From DTHT01 sp037444625 (GTDB taxonomy: Bacteria; Acidobacteriota; Terriglobia; Bryobacterales; Bryobacteraceae), in the NCBI GenBank assembly GCA_037444625.1, contig JBBIMA010000012.1, positions 15,409 through 79,408 on the forward strand: DNA of 64,000 bases, read 5' to 3'. The notes below the pieces were generated by a model. The model saw nothing but the letters and a program-made list of their open reading frames with translations. It made no database searches and had not been told where the DNA came from. Positions 24,907-34,154 of this stretch are shown here, one piece after another; positions within the stretch are counted from its first letter, which is position 1; every line of letters starts with the position of its first letter. Both the position numbers and the translations under genes were made by a program.

Positions 24907-26964
24907 CTACTTGACGCCCAGCTCGGCCAGCAGGCGGTCGGCGCGGTACACCTTGCCTAGCGCCTCGACGATGCCCTGGGCGGCCACGTGCACCGACCGC
25001 GCCTGCTCCTCGGTGTAAACGAAGCGGTTGGGCAGGCTCTCCAGGTTGCCGTCGAACAGGATGCCCACCACTTCGCCCCGGGTGTTGACGGTGGGGCTGC
25101 CGGAGTTGCCCCCGTGCGTGTCCGCCGTGGTGACGAAGTTGAACGGCGTCTTCAAGTTCAGCGCCGAGCGGGCTTCCAGCCAGCGCTTGGGCAGCCGGTA
25201 AGGCGGCTTGCCCGTGGCTCGCCGGTAGAGCCCTTCGAACGTGGTGGCGTAAGGGATGCGCCGGCCGCTGCGGTCCCGGTAGCCCCGGACCGCGCCGTAG
25301 GCCAGCCGGAGGGTGAAGGTGGCGTCCGGATAGGCCTCCTGGCCGAAGACCGCGAAACGAGCCTGAGCGATCTTGGCGGCGCTCGCGTTCAGCGCGGCCT
25401 CCACCTCGTCCTCGTACCGCTTGCGCAGGGCCCGGGCCGGCTCATCCAGCAGGCGCGCCAGCCGGAGCATGCCGTCCGGAGAGCTGCGCGCGGCCTCGGC
25501 GTCCGCCGCCAGCCGCTTGCGCTCGGCGACCTCCTTCAAGCCGCTGGTCCCTACGTAGTCCCGCGCGGCCTGCTCGGGCGTGCGGCCGTTCAGGATCGCC
25601 TTGACCAGGGCATCCTCGGCGCCCAGCTCGCCGCGCAGGAACTGGAAGTAGTCCGCCAGCACCGCGATTTCCATGGAATCGGTGATGGGCGCGGGCGAGT
25701 AAAGCTGGCGTTCCAGGCTGGGCAGGGCGGAGTCCCGGTATTCCCGCAACCGCTGGTCGTTGGGCTTCCGGCGCTCGACGGCCAGACGCAGCACGTCGCG
25801 CGCGATCCGCAGCAGCTCCGAGCCGCGGTGCGGGTTGAATTCCAGCAACCAGTAAGCCTTGTAGTACTGGCGGAATTTCTCGTAAGCCGCCGCCACCGCC
25901 GACCAGGCTTCCCCGTAAAGCTTCCGCTTGTCGGGATCGGCCTCCACGGCGGCGCGCAGCTTGTTCTCCTCGGCCCGCTTGAGCTCCATCAGCCGGGGAT
26001 CGCGCAGGCCGGCCAGGAAGCCGGTGTAGGCTTTGTAACTGTTCTGCTGGGAGAACAGGTTGTCGTGCGCCAGGCGCTCGTTCTCGGCGCTTTGCCCGCT
26101 GTAGGTCTCCAGCGCCCGAATCAAGGAGGCCAGGCGGCGATGGATCAGCGGGTAGTAATGATCGCGCGAGAATTCAAGCTGGGCCACCGTCATGAGCCGT
26201 CCGGTGGTTCCCGGGTTGCCCGGGACGAAAGTGAGTTCTCCCTCTTGGACGCCCTGCCGGCTCCAGGGCAGGTAGTTGGGCGTGGAAGCGGGCTTGCCGT
26301 TCTCGTAGGCCCGGAAAAATGCGATGTCCAGACAGTAGCGCGGGTAAGTGAAGTTATCCGGATCGCCGCCGAAGAAGCCGATGTCGGACTCCGGAGCGAA
26401 GACCAACCGCAGGTCGGTGTACTTCTTGTACTCGTAGAGGTGATACCGGCCGCCCGAGTACAGATTCACCACGTCGCAGCGGTTGCCCGTGGCGGCCGCG
26501 CACTCCTTCTCGATGCGGGCGATTTCCGCCAGCCGGGCGCGCAGCGCCTCGGCGTCGCTCGCCTCGGCCGGGGCCGCGCCCCGGACTCGGGCCGTGACAT
26601 CCTGAATGCGCAGCAGTTGGTTGGCCTCCATGTCCGGGCAGGGCTTCTCTTCGGCCTGCGTGGCGGCCCAGAAGCCGTCCGCCACGTAGTTGTGCTCGGC
26701 GGTGCTCAACTTCTGCACGCAGTCCAAGGCCACATGGTGATTGGTGAAGATCAGCCCGTTCGGCGAGACGAACGACCCGGAAGCCCCCACGCGCAGCGAG
26801 GCCAGCCGGAGGCGATCCAGGAACTCGTCGCTGACCTGGAAGCCGTAGCGAGCCCCCACCCGCTGCTTGGGGAAGGCCTCGAACAGCCACAGGCCCTCGT
26901 CGGCGGAGGCCGGCGCCAGCCAGAGGGCGGCCAGAACTAGAGAGCGCAGACGGCGGATTCCCAT
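24907..26964 (-). CDS. S46 family serine peptidase (dipeptidyl-peptidase 7/11-like)
   Basis: The protein is 685 residues, the typical S46 length of about 700 (ATG 26973 is equally possible). After a signal peptide (LRSLVLAALWLAPASA), the mature start is DEGLWLFEAFP, as in DPP7/DPP11. The chymotrypsin-like domain has GSFVSPNGLIFTNHHVALDC with catalytic His at residues 76-77. The nucleophile Ser is in TADTHGGNSGSPTVN at about residue 622, and the helical regulatory domain lies between. S46 enzymes cut dipeptides from N-termini of peptides in the periplasm. The reading frame stays open for another 470 codons upstream, but that is antisense to the next gene. It is divergent from the ATP-grasp-like gene. 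Confidence 0.93.
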   Translation of the reverse strand: MGIRRLRSLVLAALWLAPASADEGLWLFEAFPKQRVGARYGFQVSDEFLDRLRLASLRVGASGSFVSPNGLIFTNHHVALDCVQKLSTAEHNYVADGFWAATQAEEKPCPDMEANQLLRIQDVTARVRGAAPAEASDAEALRARLAEIARIEKECAAATGNRCDVVNLYSGGRYHLYEYKKYTDLRLVFAPESDIGFFGGDPDNFTYPRYCLDIAFFRAYENGKPASTPNYLPWSRQGVQEGELTFVPGNPGTTGRLMTVAQLEFSRDHYYPLIHRRLASLIRALETYSGQSAENERLAHDNLFSQQNSYKAYTGFLAGLRDPRLMELKRAEENKLRAAVEADPDKRKLYGEAWSAVAAAYEKFRQYYKAYWLLEFNPHRGSELLRIARDVLRLAVERRKPNDQRLREYRDSALPSLERQLYSPAPITDSMEIAVLADYFQFLRGELGAEDALVKAILNGRTPEQAARDYVGTSGLKEVAERKRLAADAEAARSSPDGMLRLARLLDEPARALRKRYEDEVEAALNASAAKIAQARFAVFGQEAYPDATFTLRLAYGAVRGYRDRSGRRIPYATTFEGLYRRATGKPPYRLPKRWLEARSALNLKTPFNFVTTADTHGGNSGSPTVNTRGEVVGILFDGNLESLPNRFVYTEEQARSVHVAAQGIVEALGKVYRADRLLAELGVK

Positions 26965-27079
26965 GCCCACCATTGTGACCGATTTCGCAGCCGGGCTGCG
27001 GAGGCCGGGCCTGAAAATTCCAGTTGGCTGCAACCGATTGATTGCAAAGGTTTTAGTCCCCGTACTTCCCCTCCGCGGT

Positions 27080-27127
27080 TTGGCATTCCTGCGCCCCTGT
27101 GCGATACTGGTAGCTAGGGTTACTAGC
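27080..27127 (+). promoter_or_regulatory. Promoter of the ATP-grasp-like gene with a small inverted repeat
   Basis: TTGGCA (27080-27085) and GATACT (27103-27108) are 17 nt apart, a good sigma-70-type arrangement, and the ATG follows at 27142. Just downstream, GCTAG (27113-27117) and CTAGC (27123-27127) form an inverted repeat around the expected start site. It may be an operator or chance. Confidence 0.45.
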
Positions 27128-27141
27128 CTCTTACGTCCGCG

Positions 27142-28494
27142 ATGAACCAAATAGAAGACGCTGTCGCTCGCTACCAGAAAATCATCGAGAGCGAACCGTT
27201 CCGCGACTTGGCGTGGGCCGAGGAACTGGCCGAGCGCATGCGCGCCGCGCATCTGACCGACAGCGGCCGCTTGATTTGCCCCTTCCTGCGCCCCCATTTC
27301 CTGACGCGCCGGCAGTACGAGAATCTGGTCAAGGCCGCCGAAGCGCTGTTTTCCGCCATTGACCGGATCAAACAGATGGCGCTCGGAAATCCCGCCTTGC
27401 TGAGCCGCATGGAGCTGCTGCCGGCCGAAAAAATGCTGGCCTCGATTGACCCGGGCTATCCGTTTCTTTCCGTCACCTCGCTTTTGGACACCCACTTGAG
27501 CAACGGTTCGCTGGCCTTCGTGCAGTACAACGCCGATACTCCCGCCGGCATGGTCTACGGCGACGTGCTGGCCGATCTGTTCTACGAGTCCCCCCCGGTG
27601 AAGGAGTTCCGCAAGCGCTACAACTTGAGCAGGCTGGGCAGCCGCAAGCACCTTCTGGAGGCCGTGCTGAAAGCCTACAAGCAGTTCGGCGGGCAGCGGC
27701 GGCCGCGCATCGCGATCCTGGAGTTCCGCCAACCCTTCCAGGCGGCCTCCCAGGGCGAATACCTGCTGCTGCGCGACTTCTTCCGCGCGGAAGGCTACGA
27801 GGCCGAGATCGTTTCGCCCGACCAGCTCGAGTACCGGGCGGGCGCGCTGCGCAAGGGCGCCTTCGAGATTGACGTGGTCTACCGGCGGGTCAAAGCCCAC
27901 GAGTTTCTGCTGCGCTACGATCTGAGCCACCCGCTGGTGCGGGCCTACCGCGACCGCAAGGTTTGCGTGGTCAACAGCTTCCGCTCCGAGCTGGCCCACA
28001 AGCGCGCCATCTTCGACCTGCTGACCGACGAGACGCTCACCGCCGACTTCCCGGCCGCCGAGCGCAAAGCCATCCGCCAGCACATCCCCTGGACCCGCCT
28101 GCTGGCCCCCCGCAAGACCACCTACCAGGACCAGACCGTGGATTTGGTGGAGTTCGCCCGCGCCAACCGCGAGAAGCTGGTGCTCAAACCCAACGACGAT
28201 TCCGGCGAGGAACACGCCGTCCGCGGCTGGGAAACGGAACAGGCCGCCTGGGAGCGCGCCATCAAACGGGCCTTGCGCACTCCCTACGTCGTGCAGGAGC
28301 GCGTGGACCCGGCTCGGGCGCCTTTCCCCATCCTGTACTACGGCGAACTGGAGGTGCGCGAGATGCAGATCGAGGTGCACCCCCATGCTTACTTGGGCAA
28401 GGTGCAGGGCTGCTCCTCGTGGCTCTCCTCGGGTTCCGGCTTCTCGATGGTGGCCGGGCTGACGCCTACTTTCCTGCTCGAACCCAAGACCTGA
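27142..28494 (+). CDS. ATP-grasp-like protein (circularly permuted type), substrate unknown
   Basis: The 450-residue cytoplasmic protein has an N-terminal helical half (to about residue 150, including VQYNADTPAGMVYGDVLADLFY). A Rossmann-like middle follows (RIAILEFRQPFQ...EAEIVSPDQLEY, EIDVVYRRVKAHEFL). The C-terminal half contains EKLVLKPNDDSGEEHAVRGW and PYVVQERVDP. N-A-D-x-P-A in the N-terminal part and the K-P-x-x-D-x-x-G loop match permuted ATP-grasp or glutathionylspermidine-synthase-type ligases (family knowledge). These join a carboxylate to an amine using ATP. The substrate cannot be inferred from the neighbours. It begins a set of poorly known acidobacterial genes running up to lepB. 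Confidence 0.6.
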   Translation: MNQIEDAVARYQKIIESEPFRDLAWAEELAERMRAAHLTDSGRLICPFLRPHFLTRRQYENLVKAAEALFSAIDRIKQMALGNPALLSRMELLPAEKMLASIDPGYPFLSVTSLLDTHLSNGSLAFVQYNADTPAGMVYGDVLADLFYESPPVKEFRKRYNLSRLGSRKHLLEAVLKAYKQFGGQRRPRIAILEFRQPFQAASQGEYLLLRDFFRAEGYEAEIVSPDQLEYRAGALRKGAFEIDVVYRRVKAHEFLLRYDLSHPLVRAYRDRKVCVVNSFRSELAHKRAIFDLLTDETLTADFPAAERKAIRQHIPWTRLLAPRKTTYQDQTVDLVEFARANREKLVLKPNDDSGEEHAVRGWETEQAAWERAIKRALRTPYVVQERVDPARAPFPILYYGELEVREMQIEVHPHAYLGKVQGCSSWLSSGSGFSMVAGLTPTFLLEPKT

Positions 28495-28519
28495 ACCGGC
28501 GCGCCGGCGCGGCCGCCCC

Positions 28520-29902
28520 TCAGGCCAACAACAGACTGGCGACCCGGTTCACGCGCGCCAGCTCGACCTCCGTGCCCGAGCCCCGCCGAGCCGCTCGCAA
28601 AGCCGCCGGCGCAGCCTCCGGCGCGCGCAGCGTCGCCCGGCTGAACACCCCTTCCACCCGGATGAGGAAGTCCCGCTCGAACCCGCCGTAGTTGAGCAGC
28701 TCGACCGACAGCCCGCCCTCCGGGGCCCGGTGCAGCAGGCCGACGATTGCGCTCGCGCCCCATACCCGCAGGTCGCGCGTCCGCCAGCCCAGGGCGTCAA
28801 TCACGTCCAAAGCAAATTCGCCCGGATCCGAGACCGGCTCGCGATAGGCGATGATCACACCCCGGCCCAGGGCGTAAAAGTCTCGCTCCTCCTCGCCGCC
28901 GGTCTTGCGCGCTCCCCCGCGCTGCCACCAGGCCTCCTCGCCCCCGGCGGCCGGCGCGGCCAGGACCTTGCCTCCGGCGCGCGCAAATTCCAGGGCCGCC
29001 TCGACCCCGGCCGGATGCCGCGCCAGCCCCACCGCCACCAGAATCCGATGCCGCCCGTAAGGCGGAATGGCGTCAAAGCGCACCACCGCCGGGCTGACGT
29101 TGTGCCGGAAAAGCAAGTTCAGGATCTCGGCGCAGTCCTCCAGCCCGTCCACCGCCGCCGCCACGCGCGCCGCCGAAGGCTGCCGGAAGGCGCCGGCGTG
29201 CTCCCGCAGGAAGCGTGCCGTGCGCGCCAGGGACTTCCAGGCCGCCTGCGCCCGCGCCTCGCCCGCCAGCAGCGCCTGGCGATAATGTTCGGGCAGCGTG
29301 ACGATCCAGCGGCCGCCCGCCGCCATCGCTTCGGCCAGCGCCAGTTCCACCGAGCTGTATGCCACCCGCTGGTCCTTGGCGACCCCCGCCTCCTCATCGG
29401 GACGGAAACCCAGCCAGGCTTCGCGCTCGGGGAAGCGGCCGCGCAGGTACGCCGTCAGGTAGGAGTTCGCATCCAGCCAGGTGGCCTGGCTGGCCCCGGC
29501 CAGCGCGGGATCCCCCCGGCGGCTGCCCGGCCACAAGCCGGCCAGCAGCACCGCCCGCGCGGGCTCGATCCGCCAGTGAATCTGGGCGGGCTTCAAGCAG
29601 ACGAACCATTCCAAGTCCCGCCGCCCGCCCGCCAGCTCCCGCACCGCGCGCTCGTCCTCGGCGGCGAGCAGGACGATGCCGTCGAAGCCCGCCTCTCGGA
29701 CCTGACCCGCCGGAGCGGCGGCCGGGCCCGCGATCTCGGCGAAGGTACGGATGCCCGCCTCCCGGCAGGCCGCCAGCAAGGCGCGTCGCTCGCCGGGCGC
29801 CTCCCAGGGCAACCAAAGCGCGCCGATCCCGGCCTCCCGCCACAGCGGCAAGCCCCGCAGATCGGCTTCCGGCCAGCGCAAGATCAAGTCGTCGGAAGTC
29901 AT
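28520..29902 (-). CDS. Hypothetical protein, TIM-barrel glycosidase-like
   Basis: The 460-residue protein has no signal peptide. The N-terminal 200 residues alternate strands and helices as in a barrel: LRWPEADLRGLPLWREAGIGALWLPW, CREAGIRTFAEIAG, GFDGIVLLAAEDE, WFVCLKPAQIHWRI, and TWLDANSYLTAYLRGRFP. The C-terminal part (from about 330) resembles a beta-sandwich, with VELLNYGGFERDFLIRVEG. This looks like a glycoside-hydrolase-type barrel plus sandwich, but no catalytic acid pair can be identified. It lies tail to tail with the ATP-grasp-like gene and 42 nt downstream of the transglutaminase-like gene on the same strand. Confidence 0.5.
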   Translation of the reverse strand: MTSDDLILRWPEADLRGLPLWREAGIGALWLPWEAPGERRALLAACREAGIRTFAEIAGPAAAPAGQVREAGFDGIVLLAAEDERAVRELAGGRRDLEWFVCLKPAQIHWRIEPARAVLLAGLWPGSRRGDPALAGASQATWLDANSYLTAYLRGRFPEREAWLGFRPDEEAGVAKDQRVAYSSVELALAEAMAAGGRWIVTLPEHYRQALLAGEARAQAAWKSLARTARFLREHAGAFRQPSAARVAAAVDGLEDCAEILNLLFRHNVSPAVVRFDAIPPYGRHRILVAVGLARHPAGVEAALEFARAGGKVLAAPAAGGEEAWWQRGGARKTGGEEERDFYALGRGVIIAYREPVSDPGEFALDVIDALGWRTRDLRVWGASAIVGLLHRAPEGGLSVELLNYGGFERDFLIRVEGVFSRATLRAPEAAPAALRAARRGSGTEVELARVNRVASLLLA

Positions 29903-29944
29903 GCGCGCTCAGTCTACCGCAGCCGGCGTCCCGCCCGAGACCCT

Positions 29945-30556
29945 TCAGAGCACCGCGCCTACCAGGCCCGCGGCCTTCATTCTGGCATCCACCCGGTTCA
30001 GCCGCCGCCCGACGCCCTTGGGCAGCAGCGGGCGGTGCGCGATCCGGTGCAGATGCTGGGCGATCTCCCACAGATCGCGCTCGGCGGTCATCCAACCCAG
30101 CCGGTCGAAGCGCGCCAGGTTCACCGGGCGCGAGTAGCGGCGCAGGGTTTTCTCTCCCGAGAGGTTGTAGTAGTGCTCGAAGTAGGAAATCACCAGCTCG
30201 CGCAGGTTTCGGTAGATCGGCTCGCGAAAGCGCAGACCGGTGTAATTGGACTTGGCGACCGCACCCCACAGGCCGCCTCGGCGGAAGACCGCCAGCACGT
30301 GGTCGTCGTCCCGCACCGCCTCCAAGTCGAGCAACAGGGGAGGATGGCCCTGAAGGCGCAGCGCCGCCGCGGCCAGCAAGGCCCCTTCCAAACAGTGGGC
30401 CGTGCGGTCGCGCAGCACGCGCCGGGGCGAGCGGCAGGTGGGGCCGTCCGGTTCCTTGTTGTAGGGCAGCGCGTCCAGGAAGCGCTGAATTTTCTCGGGC
30501 GTGTTCAGGCGAGCGAGGATGCCCAGCTCCCGTGAGGTCAGTCCGTAATCAGCCAT
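29945..30556 (-). CDS. Transglutaminase-like cysteine protein, function unknown
   Basis: The 203-residue cytoplasmic protein has a possible Cys-His-Asp/Asn set: Cys in RDRTAHCLEGALLAAAAL, His in VRDDDHVLAVFRR, and the following WGAVAKSNYTGLRFREP. The C-x-E/D-x-A-x-x-x-A-x-x-L-R-x-x-G motif is the helix that carries the nucleophile in transglutaminase-like folds. The family seems common in Acidobacteria, but I do not know its activity. It is the first gene of a two-gene minus-strand unit with the TIM-barrel-like protein, divergent from lepB. Confidence 0.6.
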   Translation of the reverse strand: MADYGLTSRELGILARLNTPEKIQRFLDALPYNKEPDGPTCRSPRRVLRDRTAHCLEGALLAAAALRLQGHPPLLLDLEAVRDDDHVLAVFRRGGLWGAVAKSNYTGLRFREPIYRNLRELVISYFEHYYNLSGEKTLRRYSRPVNLARFDRLGWMTAERDLWEIAQHLHRIAHRPLLPKGVGRRLNRVDARMKAAGLVGAVL

Positions 30557-30626
30557 GCATTCCGATTCAGCCTACCTCAAACGGGGGGACGCGCGGCAGG
30601 GGCCCCGGACGGGCCGCCGCCTTGCG

Positions 30627-30632
30627 TACAAT
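30627..30632 (+). promoter_or_regulatory. TACAAT -10 before lepB
   Basis: TACAAT lies 30 nt before the lepB GTG, in the region divergent from the transglutaminase-like gene. No -35 match is visible. The leader contains a strong AAGGAGG. Confidence 0.4.
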
Positions 30633-30662
30633 AGAAGAACCGTCGCTCGAGCAAGGAGGCCC

Positions 30663-31460
30663 GTGGAGCCCGACAAGGTCAAGGTCATGGATTCGCAAAC
30701 CGGCAAGGCCGCGCCCCGGCGTCCGGAGCGGCCGCGCGGGGCCATCGCCGAGTGGACGGTGACCATCGTCCTGCTGCTTTTCGGCACCACCACGCTGGTG
30801 CAAGCCTTCGTCATCCCCACCGGCTCGATGGAAGACACGCTGCTGATCGGCGATCACCTGTTGGTGGACAAACTGGCCTACGCGCCTCCCGGCCCCCTGA
30901 GCCAGCATCTGTTGCCTTACCGCCAGATCCGCCGCGGCGACATCATCGTCTTCCGTTACCCGATAGACACCCGCCAGACCTTCGTCAAGCGCTGCATCGG
31001 CCTGCCCGGCGACCGCATCCGCATCGAAAACAAACAGCTTTACTTGAACGGCAAGAAAGTCCACGAGCCTTACAAGTATCTGAAGACCGATTACTTCGAC
31101 TCCTACCGGGACAATTTCCCCTCCGAACCCAACGTGCGCCTGTTCGAGCCGGCCGTCGAGATGCTGCGAAAGCACGTGGTCAACGGCGAGGTGGTCGTCC
31201 CGCCCGATAACTACTTCGCGCTGGGCGACAACCGGGACTCCTCGCTGGACAGCCGCTACTGGGGCTTCGTGCCGCGGGACAACATCATCGGCAAGCCCCT
31301 GATCATCTACCTGTCCTACGACGACTCCCGCCCGCAGTGGTTCTTGGTGGACCTGGCCCTGTTGCCCGTGCATCTGCTGAGCGGGGAATCGCGTGACTTT
31401 TTCCATAAGACGCGCTGGCGCCGACTGTTCCGGCTGGTGCACGCTTACCCGCTCGAGTAA
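30663..31460 (+). CDS. lepB: Signal peptidase I
   Basis: The 265-residue inner-membrane enzyme removes Sec and Tat signal peptides. The GTG at 30663 is chosen because an AAGGAGG lies 4 nt upstream; an ATG at 30687 is less well placed. After one transmembrane helix (EWTVTIVLLLFGTTTLVQAFV), the catalytic Ser55 is in IPTGSMEDTL and Lys109 in TFVKRCIGLPGD. Box E is GDNRDSSLDSRYWGFV. An insertion between boxes D and E (YKYLKTDYFDSYRDNF...) is typical for acidobacterial and delta-proteobacterial forms. Its stop is 2 nt from the end of the convergent dehydratase gene. Confidence 0.95.
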   Translation: MEPDKVKVMDSQTGKAAPRRPERPRGAIAEWTVTIVLLLFGTTTLVQAFVIPTGSMEDTLLIGDHLLVDKLAYAPPGPLSQHLLPYRQIRRGDIIVFRYPIDTRQTFVKRCIGLPGDRIRIENKQLYLNGKKVHEPYKYLKTDYFDSYRDNFPSEPNVRLFEPAVEMLRKHVVNGEVVVPPDNYFALGDNRDSSLDSRYWGFVPRDNIIGKPLIIYLSYDDSRPQWFLVDLALLPVHLLSGESRDFFHKTRWRRLFRLVHAYPLE

Positions 31461-31462
31461 TC

Positions 31463-33454
31463 CTACTCCCGGGCCTCGAGCGCCCGCCGGCCGGCCTCCA
31501 GCACGCGCAGGATACGCTCCAGATCGAAGACCGCGCCGGCCCAGGGCCCGCCGCTGATCTGTTGCAGCGCCGCCCACAACCGGGTGTCGGCGGGCAGATC
31601 CGCGTCGGGCGCAACGGCGGGGTGCGGGGTGCGGGCGGCCAGCACCCGGGCGCCCTCTTCCGGCCCGAAATACCGCTCGCCCTCGCCCACCAGATGGACC
31701 GCGCCCTCCAAGCGCACCCGGTCAATCGTGATCTCGATCAGGTCCCCGTCGCGCAGCTTGCCGATCGGCCCGCCGGCCAGCGCCTCCGGCGCCACGTGGC
31801 CGATGCAGGCCCCGGTCGAGACGCCGCTGAACCGCGCGTCGGTAAGCACCGCCACCAGCCGGCCGAATTCCAGATGCCGCAAGGCGCCGGTGACTTGAAG
31901 GATCTCCTCCATGCCCGAGCCCAACGGGCCCCGCCCCATCAGCACGAGCACGTCGCCCGGGCGGATGCGATCCGGACCGTCGCTCTTGACCGCAGCGACC
32001 GCGTCGGCCTCCCGGGTGAAGACGCGGGCCGGGCCCCGGTGGCGGTAGACCCCGTCGGGGCCGACCACGCCGGGGTCAATGGCGGTGCTCTTCACCAGGG
32101 CGCCTTCGGGCGCCAGGTTGCCCTCCAGGAAGGTGACGGTGGGAGTGAGGCCGGCCCGCGCCGCCGCCTCCGGGTCCATGATCACCTCGGCGGGGTCGGT
32201 CCCGTCCTGCTCGGCCAACAAGCGCCGGAAGCGCGCCCGCCTCTCGGAACGCTCCCACCAGTCCAGCACGCGCCCCAGCGGCTCGCCGGTCACGGTGAGG
32301 GCCTCGGTTTCCAGCAAGCCGGCCCGGCGGAGATGCAGCATGACCTCGGGCACGCCTCCCGCCAGGAAGACCCGCACCGTGGGGTGATTGCGCGGGCCGT
32401 TGGGCAGCGCGTCCACCAGGCGGGGCACGCGGCGATTGGCCGCCGCCCAATCGCGCCGCGTCGGGCGCGGCAGGCCAGCGGCGTGCGCCACCGCCGGCAG
32501 GTGAAGAATCAGATTGGTCGAGCCGCCGAAGGCCGCGTGAACCATCATGGCGTTGCGCAGGGAGGCTTGCGTGAGGATGTCCGCCACACGCAGCCCGCGG
32601 GCCTGCAAAGCCAGTACGGCGCGCGCCGAACGGCGCGCCATGTCCAGCCAGACCGGCTGCCCCGAGGGGGCCAGGGCCGAGTGCGGCAGACTCATCCCCA
32701 GCGCCTCGGCCACCACTTGCGAGCTGGCGGCGGTGCCCAGGAACTGGCAGCCTCCCCCCGAGGAGGCACAGGCGCGGCAACCGTTGCGCGCCGCCTCTTC
32801 CAGCGTGATCCTCCCGTGCGCATAGCGGGCCCCGGCCGATTGAATCGTGCCCGCGTCTTCGCCCTCCTCGGGCGGGAGCGTCACACCGCCGGGCGCCAGC
32901 ACGCAGGGCAGCCGGGAGGCGGCGGCCAGCGCCATCATCATGGCGGGCAGCCCCTTGTCGCAGGTGGCCACGCCGAGGACTCCCCGGCAGGTGGGCAGCG
33001 AGCGGATCAGCCGCCGCAGCAGGATCGCCGCGTCGTTGCGGTAAGCCAGGCTGTCGAACATGCCGGCGGTGCCCTGGGTGCGCCCGTCGCAAGGATCGCT
33101 GACGTAGCCGGCGAAGGGAATGGCGCCCAGCCGCTTCAGCTCCCGCGCCGCCGCTTCCACCAGCAGGCCGACTTCCCAATGGCCCACGTGATAGCCCAGG
33201 GCGATGGGCGAACCGTCGGGGGCTCGGACGCCGCCCTGCGTGCTCAGCAGCAGGATCTCCGGCCGGTCCAGCTCCTCGGGCGCCCATCCCATCGCGGCGT
33301 CCTGCGTCCAGCCGAACAAGTGACCCGAGGGCCACCTCAGCAACCTGTCGTGGGTCAGGGGCAGCGAGCCGGCGGGGCCGGGCGCCCGCGTGCGCACCTG
33401 GTAGATCCGCTCGTCGTTCGAGTCCACCAGCGCAGGGAAAGCGAATTCCGTCAT
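31463..33454 (-). CDS. YjhG/YagF-type dehydratase of the IlvD/Edd family
   Basis: The 663-residue protein is longer than IlvD (about 560) and fits the YjhG/YagF D-xylonate dehydratase group (about 655). Iron-sulfur cluster cysteines lie in AGYVSDPCDGRTQG, GVATCDKGLPAMMM and ACASSGGGCQFLGTAAS. The C-terminal half has VLMGRGPLGSGMEEILQVTGAL and TDARFSGVSTGACIGHVAPEA, the family signatures. The reaction is dehydration of an aldonic acid to a 2-keto-3-deoxy acid. This would fit sugar catabolism, perhaps with the lactonases and enolase-superfamily dehydratase elsewhere in the window (inference). A stand-alone transcription unit convergent with lepB. Confidence 0.88.
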   Translation of the reverse strand: MTEFAFPALVDSNDERIYQVRTRAPGPAGSLPLTHDRLLRWPSGHLFGWTQDAAMGWAPEELDRPEILLLSTQGGVRAPDGSPIALGYHVGHWEVGLLVEAAARELKRLGAIPFAGYVSDPCDGRTQGTAGMFDSLAYRNDAAILLRRLIRSLPTCRGVLGVATCDKGLPAMMMALAAASRLPCVLAPGGVTLPPEEGEDAGTIQSAGARYAHGRITLEEAARNGCRACASSGGGCQFLGTAASSQVVAEALGMSLPHSALAPSGQPVWLDMARRSARAVLALQARGLRVADILTQASLRNAMMVHAAFGGSTNLILHLPAVAHAAGLPRPTRRDWAAANRRVPRLVDALPNGPRNHPTVRVFLAGGVPEVMLHLRRAGLLETEALTVTGEPLGRVLDWWERSERRARFRRLLAEQDGTDPAEVIMDPEAAARAGLTPTVTFLEGNLAPEGALVKSTAIDPGVVGPDGVYRHRGPARVFTREADAVAAVKSDGPDRIRPGDVLVLMGRGPLGSGMEEILQVTGALRHLEFGRLVAVLTDARFSGVSTGACIGHVAPEALAGGPIGKLRDGDLIEITIDRVRLEGAVHLVGEGERYFGPEEGARVLAARTPHPAVAPDADLPADTRLWAALQQISGGPWAGAVFDLERILRVLEAGRRALEARE

Positions 33455-33484
33455 GGCAAGGCCGAATTCCGATCATACGCCGGC

Positions 33485-33513
33485 CGGACACGGGCGGTCG
33501 CATGGGCTAGAAT
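33485..33513 (+). promoter_or_regulatory. Candidate promoter of the lipoprotein gene
   Basis: CGGACA (33485-33490) and TAGAAT (33508-33513) are 17 nt apart. The ATG follows 20 nt later with GGCGGAAGG between. Confidence 0.4.
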
Positions 33514-33533
33514 GGGGCGGAAGGTTTCGCGGC

Positions 33534-34154
33534 ATGAGACTGAGATACGCCCTCCCGACCCTCCCGTTGTGGTTGCTGTTAAGCGCCTGCTCGGAAGCCC
33601 CGCGCACGGCGGAGAAGCCCAAGGAGCCGCCCAAACCGCCCGAGCCGATCTCGGCCCAGTCGGCCTTCCATCAGATGTACGTCTACGCGCGCAGTTGGGC
33701 GCCGGACGCCACTCCGCTGCGCCTGGCCAGCATCGAGTTGGAACAGCTCCCCTGCCAGGCGGGCAAATGCGGCGCCTGGGAGGCGGTCTTCGTTTCGCCC
33801 AGACTGGGCCGCGCCCGGCGCATCACCTATTCGGTGATCGAGGCTGAGGGCAACCTGCACAAAGGGGTCTTCGCCGGTCTGGAGGAGACCTGGGTGGGAC
33901 CCCGCGGGCAGGCCACGCCCTTCCCGGTGGCGGCCTTCAAGGTGGACGCGGCCGCGGCCTACCAGACCGCCCTAAAGAAGGGCGCCGACTACGCCAAGAA
34001 GCACCCCGACACGCCCATCACCTACCTGCTGGAGAAGACCCCGCGCTTTCCCAATCCCGCCTGGCGGGTGATCTGGGGCCGCTCGGTCTCCACCAGCGGC
34101 TATTCGATCTTCGTCGACGCCTCCACAGGCGACTACCTGGCCACCGCGCGGTAG
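33534..34154 (+). CDS. Lipoprotein of unknown function
   Basis: The 206-residue protein has a lipoprotein signal with lipobox LLSAC, so Cys about 19 should be lipidated. A Pro/Lys-rich linker (EKPKEPPKPPEP) is followed by a globular part. Two Cys (LEQLPCQAGKCGAWEAVFVS) may form a disulfide. The C-terminus, NPAWRVIWGRSVSTSGYSIFVDASTGDYL, resembles the PepSY-like strand pair that ends in V-D-A-x-T-G. That suggests an inhibitory or binding role, but I cannot name it. The last 22 bases overlap the 3' end of the convergent MBL-fold gene. Confidence 0.65.
   Translation: MRLRYALPTLPLWLLLSACSEAPRTAEKPKEPPKPPEPISAQSAFHQMYVYARSWAPDATPLRLASIELEQLPCQAGKCGAWEAVFVSPRLGRARRITYSVIEAEGNLHKGVFAGLEETWVGPRGQATPFPVAAFKVDAAAAYQTALKKGADYAKKHPDTPITYLLEKTPRFPNPAWRVIWGRSVSTSGYSIFVDASTGDYLATAR

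Noticed and set aside
26974..28386. Upstream extension of the S46 peptidase to 1,159 residues
   Set aside because: The extra 470 codons are antisense to the ATP-grasp-like gene. The signal peptide begins at 26964/26973.
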